Of a stretch of DNA of 47,530 nucleotides, positions 14,707-21,975 are shown one piece after another. Under the pieces are notes generated by a model. That model did not search any database. It saw only the letters and a list, made by a program, of their open reading frames with translations, and was not told where the DNA came from. Made by a program: the position numbers and the translations under genes. The stretch lies in IMG/VR virus record IMGVR_UViG_3300027848_000036, positions 1-47,530 of that record. One strand, given 5' to 3'. Every line of letters starts with the position of its first letter. Within the stretch, counting starts at the first letter, position 1. Source of the stretch: a virus.

Positions 14707-15060
14707 ATGGGCACGCGCTTCGCTGCCGGTAAAAAGGCTATTGCTATATGTGACCGTTGTGGATTCCAATATAAACTGTCTCAGTTGAAAGAAACCGTAG
14801 TAAAAATGCGGAAGACCGGCCTGTTGGTTTGCCGTGAATGCTGGGAGCCTGACCAACCACAAAACATGCAGGGTATGTACCCTGTGGTTGACCCTCAAGC
14901 GCTACGTAAGTCCCGCCCTGATAATAGTGAAGAACAGTCCCGCGACATTCAGTGGGGCTGGAACCCTGTGGGAATGAATAATGTCTTGGGGTTATCAGGC
15001 ATTCCTGATACTATGGTAGGGGCAGGAGCCGTAGGAACTGTGTCTGTGGAGATAAGCTGA
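14707..15060 (+). CDS. zinc-ribbon phage protein, 117 aa
   Basis: Two CxxC pairs, C15-C18 (CDRCGFQYK) and C42-C45 (CRECWEPDQPQ), form a probable zinc ribbon, followed by a Pro-rich hydrophilic tail. It lies between two adaptor-type genes and ends with an ATGA overlap with the next small gene. A structural role in the head-tail junction or a DNA-contact role is possible. Function not known to me. Confidence 0.75.
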   Translation: MGTRFAAGKKAIAICDRCGFQYKLSQLKETVVKMRKTGLLVCRECWEPDQPQNMQGMYPVVDPQALRKSRPDNSEEQSRDIQWGWNPVGMNNVLGLSGIPDTMVGAGAVGTVSVEIS

Positions 15061-15203
15061 TGAACAAGTACAACCAACCAAAATCCGTCCCAGTACCTAA
15101 TGTATGCGGGTACCCTAACAAAATTGCGAATACGCAGACCCTCAAGGTGCGCGGCACTGGCGCGGCTACAAAAGGTACTGGCGCTAGCCAGAAAATGGGC
15201 TGA
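15060..15203 (+). CDS. 47-residue conserved basic peptide
   Basis: Encodes a peptide beginning MNKYNQPKSVPVPNVCGYPN and ending with TLKVRGTGAATKGTGASQ and KMG. Both ends overlap neighbours by ATGA (15060-15063 and around 15201-15205), so it is translationally coupled on each side. The RGTGAATKG phrase is one I associate with many marine phage genomes, always as a very short protein. Function unknown. Short length makes it easy to miss. Confidence 0.7.
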   Translation: MNKYNQPKSVPVPNVCGYPNKIANTQTLKVRGTGAATKGTGASQKMG

Positions 15204-15862
15204 TGAATTACACTGTCCTCCTCAATACAATAAAGGCGTACGCCGAAAATGATTTCCCGGATACTCCGGGGTCAGGTGGCCTTACGTCTACGGAGCAGAT
15301 AGACACCTTTATCCAACAGGCGGAAAACCGTATATATAATAACGTAGAGTTGCCCAACTTCCGCAAAAACCAGACAGGTAACTTCACTGCTAGTAACAGG
15401 TATCTGACAACCCCCACAGACTGGCTGGCTACATATGAACTTTCTGTTGTTGATGGGGATGGCAAGTACAGCTTTCTGTCTAATAGAGAAGTTAGTTTCC
15501 TTCGGGAGTCCTTCCCGGACCCAACAGTTACAGGGCTTCCACAATATTACGCTATTTTCGACGACACTACTTTTGTTGTAGCCCCAGTCCCTGATGCGTC
15601 TTACGTCTCGGAACTACATTATTACTACCAACCAGAGAGCATAGTCACAGCTACAACCACATGGCTTGGGGACAATTTTGATCAGGTACTTCTATACGGC
15701 GCGTTGTTGGAAGCTGCTGTGTTCATGCAATCCCCAGAGGATGTGATTGTTGTTTACAAGGGCCGGTACGACGAAGCCATGGCGGCGTTGAAAGTACTTG
15801 GAGAGGGGAAAAACCGCTCCGATAATTTTAGGAACACCCCCGTACAGATACCAGTAGGATAA
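15203..15862 (+). CDS. phage adaptor / tail-completion protein
   Basis: A 219-aa protein: IDTFIQQAENRIYNNVELPN near the N-terminus, YLTTPTDWLATYELSVVDGD, then PQYYAIFDDTTFVVAPVPD and LLYGALLEAAVFMQSPED. This is the pattern of podovirus adaptor proteins that join portal and tail tube, and it resembles the gene at 13999. Coupled by ATGA to the preceding micro-gene. Assigned by pattern and context. Confidence 0.78.
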   Translation: MNYTVLLNTIKAYAENDFPDTPGSGGLTSTEQIDTFIQQAENRIYNNVELPNFRKNQTGNFTASNRYLTTPTDWLATYELSVVDGDGKYSFLSNREVSFLRESFPDPTVTGLPQYYAIFDDTTFVVAPVPDASYVSELHYYYQPESIVTATTTWLGDNFDQVLLYGALLEAAVFMQSPEDVIVVYKGRYDEAMAALKVLGEGKNRSDNFRNTPVQIPVG

Positions 15863-15865
15863 AAT

Positions 15866-16153
15866 ATGTTTACCGATGAAGTAGGTACTTTTCTTGGAGG
15901 TGTAACAGTAGAGACGACTTCTGGGCGCGGCGCGTCAGTAGAGGAGTTGGCAGAACGGGCATTATCGCGTATACTATCTGTAGGTACCAACGTAGACCCA
16001 GTATTGCGGGATCAAGCTGAAACTTATAAAGAGAGTATACGGCAGGTGCTTGTGTTCTACTTGAATGAAGCAATGCGGAGTAGGAATGTTAGTCTGGTGA
16101 GTAAGTTCAAACAGGCAGGGCACCCTGAATTGGTTGGTATTTTAGATTTATAG
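15866..16153 (+). CDS. conserved hypothetical protein, 95 aa
   Basis: Mostly helical C-terminal half (RDQAETYKESIRQVLVFYLN) after a short N-terminal segment FTDEVGTFLGGVTVETTSGR. The start follows the adaptor stop by a few bases, with GTAGGAT upstream. No family recognised. Position between adaptor and small structural genes suggests virion assembly. Confidence 0.65.
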   Translation: MFTDEVGTFLGGVTVETTSGRGASVEELAERALSRILSVGTNVDPVLRDQAETYKESIRQVLVFYLNEAMRSRNVSLVSKFKQAGHPELVGILDL

Positions 16154-16164
16154 GGGGCGTAATA

Positions 16165-16641
16165 ATGGCTATTTCCCAAGCAATGTGTACTTCGTTCAAG
16201 GCAGAACTTCTCCTTGGGGTGCATGATTTTAGGGCTACAGGTGGGGGTGATACTTTCAAACTAGCGTTGTATACGTCTACCGCAACAATTGATGCTAACA
16301 CAACCGCGTATTCAGCTACCAACGAATCTACAGGCACAAATTATACTGCTGGTGGCGCGGCACTGGCGAATCTTGGTGTGGTTACAACTAACACCAACGC
16401 TATTGCGGGTGTGGGCTGGTTGGACTTCACCGACCTTGTATTCACCAATGTGTCCACAACGGCGCGTGGGTGTGTGATATACAACAACACCCCTTCCGCG
16501 AATAGTAACGCTAACACGGCCTTAACTAACGCCGCGGTAGCGGTGCTTGATTTTGGGACCGACAAAACAGCCACCGCGGGTGATCTTACTATTGTGTTCC
16601 CGGCAGCAGCTTCAACTACGGCGATTATCCGTATTGCTTAG
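16165..16641 (+). CDS. beta-rich structural protein, 158 aa
   Basis: Starts MAISQAMCTSFKAELLLGVH after GGGGG. The central part contains DTFKLALYTSTATIDANTTA and YTAGGAALANLG, and the end has AGDLTIVFPAAASTTAIIRI. This is a recurring small phage structural family in my recollection, probably beta-sandwich. A tail or decoration role is inferred. It is the last gene before the lysis cassette. Confidence 0.75.
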   Translation: MAISQAMCTSFKAELLLGVHDFRATGGGDTFKLALYTSTATIDANTTAYSATNESTGTNYTAGGAALANLGVVTTNTNAIAGVGWLDFTDLVFTNVSTTARGCVIYNNTPSANSNANTALTNAAVAVLDFGTDKTATAGDLTIVFPAAASTTAIIRIA

Positions 16642-16660
16642 GATGAAGGAGGGGTAAAAC

Positions 16661-17047
16661 ATGGCATATAACTTAGGGGCACGCTCGCTCACTCGGATGA
16701 AAGGTGTCCATCCAGACCTTGTAAAGGTGGTGCATCGCGCCATCGAAATAACAGATATTGATTTCACCGTGCTTGAAGGGGTTCGCCTGCTCTCGCGCCA
16801 AAAACAATTGATGAAGCAAGGTGCGACCAAAACCATGAATAGCCGCCACCTGACCGGCCACGCTGTTGACCTTGGCGCTTGGGTTAGTGGCAGGGTGGCT
16901 TGGGATTGGCCGCTGTACTATAAGATTGCCAAAACCGTGAAACAAGCGGCGGAAGATGTAGGGGTCCCAATTGAGTGGGGTGGGGATTGGCGCACATTCA
17001 AAGATGGGCCACACTGGCAGTTACCATGGAATAAATACCCAAAATGA
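16661..17047 (+). CDS. endolysin, M15 L-Ala-D-Glu/D-Ala peptidase type
   Basis: Zinc peptidase that cuts peptidoglycan peptides at lysis. Single-domain, 128 aa. Metal and catalytic residues match the phage T5 endolysin pattern: H63 and D70 in SRHLTGHAVDLGAW, then D115 and H118 in DGPHWQLPW, with the same 7- and 3-residue spacings. No signal peptide, so export needs the holin. It overlaps the next gene by 4 nt (ATGA). First gene of a complete lysis cassette. Confidence 0.93.
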   Translation: MAYNLGARSLTRMKGVHPDLVKVVHRAIEITDIDFTVLEGVRLLSRQKQLMKQGATKTMNSRHLTGHAVDLGAWVSGRVAWDWPLYYKIAKTVKQAAEDVGVPIEWGGDWRTFKDGPHWQLPWNKYPK

Positions 17048-17346
17048 AGTGGCCCGTGCCACCTATCTCCACTCATGATGGGCGGCGTGCGTGGGCTTTT
17101 ATTGCAATCTGTGGCGGGTGTATGGTGTTCACACTGTTTGCCGCGGTTGGGGTATACCTTGTCCGTAACACACCACCATATGCGTTCTTACTCGCTCTAG
17201 CCGCGCATGGACAGGTTCTGGTAGGCCTAACCGCGTTAGGGTGGGTTCTTGGGCGACGGGCGCATATACAAATAACAACTGACAGTATGACGATTGAGGA
17301 TAATAAAATAGCCGCAACAACCAAACACGAGGAACCCGCCCCATGA
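17044..17346 (+). CDS. probable holin, two membrane segments
   Basis: Would form inner-membrane lesions that release the endolysin. The 100-aa protein has two hydrophobic helices, about residues 16-40 (AFIAICGGCMVFTLFAAVGV) and 46-69 (FLLALAAHGQVLVGLTALGW), a short turn between them and a hydrophilic acidic tail. Starts with ATGA on the endolysin stop and overlaps the i-spanin gene by 4 nt. Holin assignment is by topology and location. Confidence 0.8.
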   Translation: MKWPVPPISTHDGRRAWAFIAICGGCMVFTLFAAVGVYLVRNTPPYAFLLALAAHGQVLVGLTALGWVLGRRAHIQITTDSMTIEDNKIAATTKHEEPAP

Positions 17347-17738
17347 TGCCAATTTGGGCTTATGTTGGTGGGGGTGCGCTTCTGGTGGGCGCTGCTGGTG
17401 GATGGACAGTCCGGGATTGGAAGGCTGATGCGGAGGCGAAAGCCGCGGTCGAGGCAACCAATAAGATTAAAGACGACATGCAAGAAAAAATGGACCAACA
17501 AGCCGCAGCGTACGAAATATGGCGGCAGGATTTGGAGCCACAAAAAGTAGAAACTCGCAATACAGTGAGGGAGATATACCGTGACCGTAAAATTCCCGTT
17601 CAGTGCGCTGTGCCTGCTGGTGCTATCAGCCTGCTCGAAGCAGTACGTGCTACCGCCAATTCCGCAGCCTCCGGCGAACCTCTCCCAACCGTGCATGGCG
17701 GTCCAACCAATACCGAACCCGTTGGTAGACCCCGATAG
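17343..17738 (+). CDS. Rz-like inner-membrane spanin
   Basis: The i-spanin spans from the inner membrane into the periplasm and, with its lipoprotein partner, fuses the two membranes in the final lysis step. N-terminal membrane anchor at about residues 3-22 (PIWAYVGGGALLVGAAGG), then a long charged helix (KADAEAKAAVEATNKIKDDM) and a helical C-terminal region with ETRNTVREIYRDRK. Length 131 aa fits. The Rz1-like gene starts inside it in another frame, the classic embedded arrangement. Confidence 0.88.
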   Translation: MMPIWAYVGGGALLVGAAGGWTVRDWKADAEAKAAVEATNKIKDDMQEKMDQQAAAYEIWRQDLEPQKVETRNTVREIYRDRKIPVQCAVPAGAISLLEAVRATANSAASGEPLPTVHGGPTNTEPVGRPR

Positions 17739-17838
17739 GTTGCAATGGGAAGCCGACCTACTATTCCTTTATGCTGAATGCGCCAAGTCGAAGCTAGGGC
17801 TTATAGGGGCATGGCCCCAAACCAAACAGGAGGACTAA
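17581..17838 (+). CDS. Rz1-like outer-membrane lipoprotein spanin
   Basis: Starts with GTG within the i-spanin gene, shifted +1, overlapping it by 158 nt and extending 100 nt beyond. A lipoprotein signal peptide with lipobox LSAC (Cys18) is followed by a Pro-rich segment LPPIPQPPANLSQP, as in Rz1. The mature part also has two further cysteines. Outer-membrane partner of the Rz-like protein. The cassette endolysin, holin, Rz, Rz1 indicates a Gram-negative host. Confidence 0.9.
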   Translation: MTVKFPFSALCLLVLSACSKQYVLPPIPQPPANLSQPCMAVQPIPNPLVDPDRLQWEADLLFLYAECAKSKLGLIGAWPQTKQED

Positions 17839-17841
17839 TAC

Positions 17842-18330
17842 GTGTCTTCCGGCCCTCCCGATGCTTTTGGTTACACGCCTATACCTATAGGACGGGTCGA
17901 TAAACGCTGGCTGGATATACGTGATAAAATCTCACTCCCCGAGGATATGTGCCCCGACATTGCGGGAATCCGCACTGTGGATGTTATGGTGAACAGGAAG
18001 ATTATGTACCAAGCGGACGCTACGGATGAATGGACCACCCCGAAGGAAACTTTGGAGAGGGGTTATGGGGACTGTGAAGATATAGCCCTTGTTAAACGGG
18101 CTATCCTGCTATCCACAGGATACAAAGACCCTGATATATACCTTTTTCTGGTTAAGGATTTGGTAGCTCGGCGGGACCACGCGCTACTTATAGTGCGGGG
18201 GAAAGAGGAGTGGTTTGTGCTGGACAGCTTCAACTCCCTCTCCCTGCCGTTGCGGCTAGTTATAGATTACGTACCATTACTAGCGTTCTCCGGTGACAAG
18301 GCTTGGTTCTTCGGGAAGAGAATCAAATGA
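17842..18330 (+). CDS. transglutaminase-like cysteine protease (BTLCP type)
   Basis: A 162-aa protein with a papain-like triad in transglutaminase order: C78 in ERGYGDCEDIALVKR, H113 in ARRDHALLIVRG and D128 in FVLDSFN. This matches the bacterial transglutaminase-like cysteine proteinase family, which includes the periplasmic protease LapG. The GTG start follows GGAGGACTAATAC. No signal peptide is evident, so it would act in the cytoplasm, in the virion, or after holin lesions form. It sits directly downstream of the spanins and overlaps the next frame with ATGA. A role in degrading host surface adhesins or processing virion proteins is inference. Confidence 0.85.
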   Translation: MSSGPPDAFGYTPIPIGRVDKRWLDIRDKISLPEDMCPDIAGIRTVDVMVNRKIMYQADATDEWTTPKETLERGYGDCEDIALVKRAILLSTGYKDPDIYLFLVKDLVARRDHALLIVRGKEEWFVLDSFNSLSLPLRLVIDYVPLLAFSGDKAWFFGKRIK

Positions 18331-18482
18331 CTACCGTAACAGTCACTGCGACCGGGACAGGCAGCTTCACTATCCCTTCGGGCGTCACGTCGATCACGTT
18401 CGAGGCGTGGGGTTCAGGATGCTCAGGGTTAGGGGACGGGACCTCTCAGGGGGCGGGCGGCGGAGGTGGCGCTCCCAATTAA
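18327..18482 (+). pseudogene. truncated glycine-rich fibre N-terminus
   Basis: A 51-codon frame starting ATGA on the protease stop. It encodes TATGTGSFTIPSGVTSITFE and then a Gly-rich run (SQGAGGGGGAP), the characteristic beginning of glycine-rich phage fibre proteins that normally continue for hundreds of residues. It stops at TAA 18480-18482. The next frame (+1) continues with fibre-like sequence, so this looks like a gene shortened by deletion and frameshift. Confidence 0.55.
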
Positions 18483-18690
18483 CGTAGCAACTACTGGTAT
18501 TTCTGCTACAGCTAGCACAGGAACTGCTACCATAAAGCTAATTTATCCTGTATATGTCGCAGGAGTTAGCGCGTTTGCCCTTACAAGCGGGGTGTTAAAC
18601 TGGAGTAATGTAGTTGATGGGCAGAATCCCGGCTGGAGTGCCGTGCCTGATATTCAAATCCCTGATTGGGGGGATATTCCGGTAGTATGA
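18466..18690 (+). CDS. fibre-like fragment, 74 aa
   Basis: In the +1 frame relative to the glycine-rich fragment. It contains NVATTGISATASTGTATIKL, one unit of the TGxSATxxxGT repeat seen in phage fibre proteins, and ends with NWSNVVDGQNPGWSAVPDIQ, a typical closing segment. GTG 18466 overlaps GGAGG and is a poor start. I read it as the 3' part of a decayed or frameshifted gene; independent translation is possible but less likely. Confidence 0.45.
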   Translation: MALPINVATTGISATASTGTATIKLIYPVYVAGVSAFALTSGVLNWSNVVDGQNPGWSAVPDIQIPDWGDIPVV

Positions 18691-18713
18691 AACAACAATT
18701 GTAAGGGTAGATA

Positions 18714-21458
18714 ATGGCTAGCACATATAGCAACCTCAAGTTCCAGTTGATGGCCACAGGTGAAAACAGCACCACTTGGGGGAACGTCAGTAACGTGAAC
18801 CTCGGCACGGCTGTGGAGGAAGCAATCGCGGCTACAGCCAGCGTTACCTTTACCTCTGGCCCTGTGACGCTCACATTAACAGATACCAACACCACGCAAG
18901 CAGCGCGTAAGATACGGCTCAACCTTACTGGTACTTCCGGGGGGGCGCAAAACCTTATCGTGCCAGCAATTGAAAAAGCATATATTATCAGCAACGGCTG
19001 TGTGGATACCATTACGGTGAAAAATTCCACCGGTACGGGTGTGGCTGTCCCTTCCGGTAAGACGATGTGGGTCTATAATAATGGCACCAATGTCGTCGAT
19101 GTAACAACGCATTTATCTTCCCTGACGCTATCCTCTCCTCTTCCTGTAGCGTCAGGGGGGACTGGCTCAAATTCGGGCAGCGCAGCCTCGCTAACCAACT
19201 TTAATGGTTCTAACGTAGCTTCCGGCACTGTGGCAGTGGCAGTGGGTGGTACAGGGCAGACTACCTACACAAATGGCCAAATACTTATCGGGAATACCAC
19301 AGGGAATACCCTATCTAAAGCCACCCTGACGGCTGGCACAGGCGTTACCGTTACAAATGGTACCGGAACAATTTCTATCGCTGCGGATAACAACGGGACT
19401 GTAACCAGCACGGATGCTTCGGGCGGAACTACAGGACTTACCTTTTCAGGGGGGCCTATAACTACTTCAGGCACCCTAACCCTTGCAGGCACGTTGGCTG
19501 TAGCCAACGGTGGTACGGGGTCCACAACGGCTTCGGCAGCCAGAACAGCCCTCGGTGTTCCAGCTTTGGCAGGCACCGGGGCCACTGGCACTTGGGGTAT
19601 ATCTATTAGTGGCAACGCGGCAACGGCTACGTCTGCGACCACGGCTACGTCTGCGACCACGGCTACGTCTGCGACCACGGCTACGACGGCTACGACGGCT
19701 AATGCTACCGCGGCGGCGTCTACGTTTAACAATGGTGGTTTGGGGGCAGCTTCAGGGACCACTTTTGATGGCTCTACTGCACGCACCATCAGTTACAATA
19801 CCATAGGCGCGCCAAGTACTACTGGTACGAACGCGACAGGTACATGGGGGATAGCCATTTCGGGTAACGCGGCCACCGCTACCAATGGTGTGGTAACCAC
19901 AGGCTCCTATGCCGACCCAGCATGGATCACCTCCCTTGCGGGTTCCAAGGTAAGTGGTAATATCGCCGGTAGTTCTGCAAGTCTTAGCGCGACCCTCGCG
20001 GTTGCCAGTGGTGGTACAGGGCAGACTACTTACACAAACGGCCAACTACTTATTGGGAACACCACAGGGAACACCCTGTCTAAAGCCACCCTAACCGCGG
20101 GGGCAGGTATTACAGTTACAAACGGCACCGGGACTATAACTATTGCGGCGACAGGCGGTGGGGCTGTTACTAGCGTGGACGCGGCGGGTGGAACCACCGG
20201 CCTTTCCTTTTCAGGTGGGCCTATAACTACTTCAGGCACCCTAACCCTTGCAGGTACGTTGGCTGTAGCCAACGGCGGTACGGGGTCCACAACCGCGGCA
20301 AATGCGCGGACGGCTCTAGGTGTTCCAGCTTTGGCAGGCACCGGGGCCACTGGTACTTGGGGTATTAGCGTATCAGGTAGCGCGGCGAGTCTAAGCGCTA
20401 CACTGGCGGAAACTAGCGGCGGCACAGGTGAAACGACCTATATGAACGGCCAACTCCTTATCGGGGATACAGGCGGCGGGCTTACCAAAGCCACTCTGAC
20501 GGCTGGCACAGGTATATCCGTGACTAATGGTTCTGGGTCGGTGACGATAAATTCTACCGCGGTTACTAGTGTGGATGCTTCGGGTGGGACTACCGGTCTT
20601 TCCTTCACTGGGGGACCTATTAACTCTACCGGTACTCTAACCCTTGCGGGCACGCTGGCTGTGGCCAACGGTGGTACGGGCGCTACGTCTGCCTCCGCTG
20701 CGCGGACGGCTCTAGGCGTTCCAGCTTTGGCAGGCACCGGGGCCACTGGTACTTGGGATATAGGTATTAGTGGTAATGCAGCGACAGCTACGACAGCTAC
20801 GACAGCTAACGCGCTGAACACGGGCAACACCTATACCGCTGTTGGGTATGTTTCTACGGCAACGGAGGCCACAGCCTTACAGATTGGTGATAATTCTGGG
20901 GTACGTAACTTCGGTACTGCGTCTACAATCTATATTGATGTAGCTGGGGGCAGCGCTTCTGCTGGTTCTCTTATTCTTCGGAACACTAACGTATTTACTT
21001 CTATGGCGATCTTTAATGGCACCGGTACGCAGCTTGTTTCCCTTGGGGTAGGCACGGCCCCATCAGGCACTACGGGTGAAATCCGTGCAACAAATAACGT
21101 TACTGCATACTACTCTTCGGACGCCAGACTGAAAGAAAATATACAACCTATCAGCGCAGCGCTTGATATTATTATGGCTGTTGGGGGGAAAACTTTTGAT
21201 TGGACAGATGAATATATAGAAACCCATGGTGGGGTAGATGATTATTTTATGCGCAAAGCAGATTTTGGGGTTATTGCGCAGGATATTGAGCCGGTATTCC
21301 CACTAGCAGTACGAACCCGCAACGATGATACGCTCGCGGTGGATTATGAAAAACTGGTTGCTGTAGCATTCCAAGCGATCAAGGAATTGAAAATAGAAGT
21401 AGATGTGCTACGTGGTCATGCAGTGAAGGTAATAAATAATGGCACTACCCGCAAATGA
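18714..21458 (+). CDS. tail fibre with C-terminal S74 intramolecular chaperone
   Basis: A 914-aa receptor-binding or tail fibre protein. The N-terminus is virion-attaching (NLKFQLMATGENSTTWGNVS). The shaft is built of degenerate repeats: GGTGQTTYTNGQLLIGNTTG units, LAVANGGTGSTTA units, ALGVPALAGTGATGTWGISI units and ATSATT tracts around 19623-19690. The C-terminus is a peptidase S74 domain: SSDARLKENIQPI, with S802 and K807 at the five-residue spacing of the known Ser-Lys dyad, then FGVIAQDIEPVFP. That domain trimerises the fibre and cleaves itself off just before S802. Its end overlaps the next gene by 20 nt. Confidence 0.93.
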   Translation: MASTYSNLKFQLMATGENSTTWGNVSNVNLGTAVEEAIAATASVTFTSGPVTLTLTDTNTTQAARKIRLNLTGTSGGAQNLIVPAIEKAYIISNGCVDTITVKNSTGTGVAVPSGKTMWVYNNGTNVVDVTTHLSSLTLSSPLPVASGGTGSNSGSAASLTNFNGSNVASGTVAVAVGGTGQTTYTNGQILIGNTTGNTLSKATLTAGTGVTVTNGTGTISIAADNNGTVTSTDASGGTTGLTFSGGPITTSGTLTLAGTLAVANGGTGSTTASAARTALGVPALAGTGATGTWGISISGNAATATSATTATSATTATSATTATTATTANATAAASTFNNGGLGAASGTTFDGSTARTISYNTIGAPSTTGTNATGTWGIAISGNAATATNGVVTTGSYADPAWITSLAGSKVSGNIAGSSASLSATLAVASGGTGQTTYTNGQLLIGNTTGNTLSKATLTAGAGITVTNGTGTITIAATGGGAVTSVDAAGGTTGLSFSGGPITTSGTLTLAGTLAVANGGTGSTTAANARTALGVPALAGTGATGTWGISVSGSAASLSATLAETSGGTGETTYMNGQLLIGDTGGGLTKATLTAGTGISVTNGSGSVTINSTAVTSVDASGGTTGLSFTGGPINSTGTLTLAGTLAVANGGTGATSASAARTALGVPALAGTGATGTWDIGISGNAATATTATTANALNTGNTYTAVGYVSTATEATALQIGDNSGVRNFGTASTIYIDVAGGSASAGSLILRNTNVFTSMAIFNGTGTQLVSLGVGTAPSGTTGEIRATNNVTAYYSSDARLKENIQPISAALDIIMAVGGKTFDWTDEYIETHGGVDDYFMRKADFGVIAQDIEPVFPLAVRTRNDDTLAVDYEKLVAVAFQAIKELKIEVDVLRGHAVKVINNGTTRK

Positions 21459-21975
21459 TACCACACCCTTATCCTTATCTGGTATCCAGACGGAGTTTGG
21501 TGGGGCGAACCCAATAGGGTTAAGTGAGTATTATGCTGGTGGGGCATATGTCCCAACGGGCACTACTGGTACTTATGGGGCAGTACCCACTACTGGGGCG
21601 ATTTCCATACGTAACTTTTATGGTACATCCCAGTTTGCGGTTTTGGGGGGGTCCACTTTTGTCTCCGGGGCTAACATCCGGTCAGGTGCAGGTAATGTAA
21701 CGACAACCACATCCTCGGCCACTGGCGGTACGGTTGTGGGGGGGTCCACTCCATACACCTACCTATGGGAATACGTCTCTGGGGACGTGGCCACAGCTAA
21801 CACTGCTACTTCAGTATCCACAACTTTTACCCGCACAGTGGCCGTTGGAACAGGGCAGACCATAGTAAAATCTGGTGTGTATCGGTTAAAGATAACAGAT
21901 AACCAGACAAATGTGATTTATGGCCCCAACTGCACCGTACAAACTACACACTGGAGCATAATATGGCGTTCATAA
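21439..21975 (+). CDS. structural protein, 178 aa
   Basis: Begins MALPANDTTPLSLSGIQTEF and GGANPIGLSEYYAGG, an N-terminal segment found in many phage tail-associated proteins. The C-terminal part, TVVGGSTPYTYLWEYVSGDV with STTFTRTVAVGTG, resembles an Ig-like or PKD beta-sandwich domain. It overlaps the fibre by 20 nt and the nozzle gene by 13 nt. Probably a fibre-associated or adhesin-like virion component. Confidence 0.7.
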   Translation: MALPANDTTPLSLSGIQTEFGGANPIGLSEYYAGGAYVPTGTTGTYGAVPTTGAISIRNFYGTSQFAVLGGSTFVSGANIRSGAGNVTTTTSSATGGTVVGGSTPYTYLWEYVSGDVATANTATSVSTTFTRTVAVGTGQTIVKSGVYRLKITDNQTNVIYGPNCTVQTTHWSIIWRS

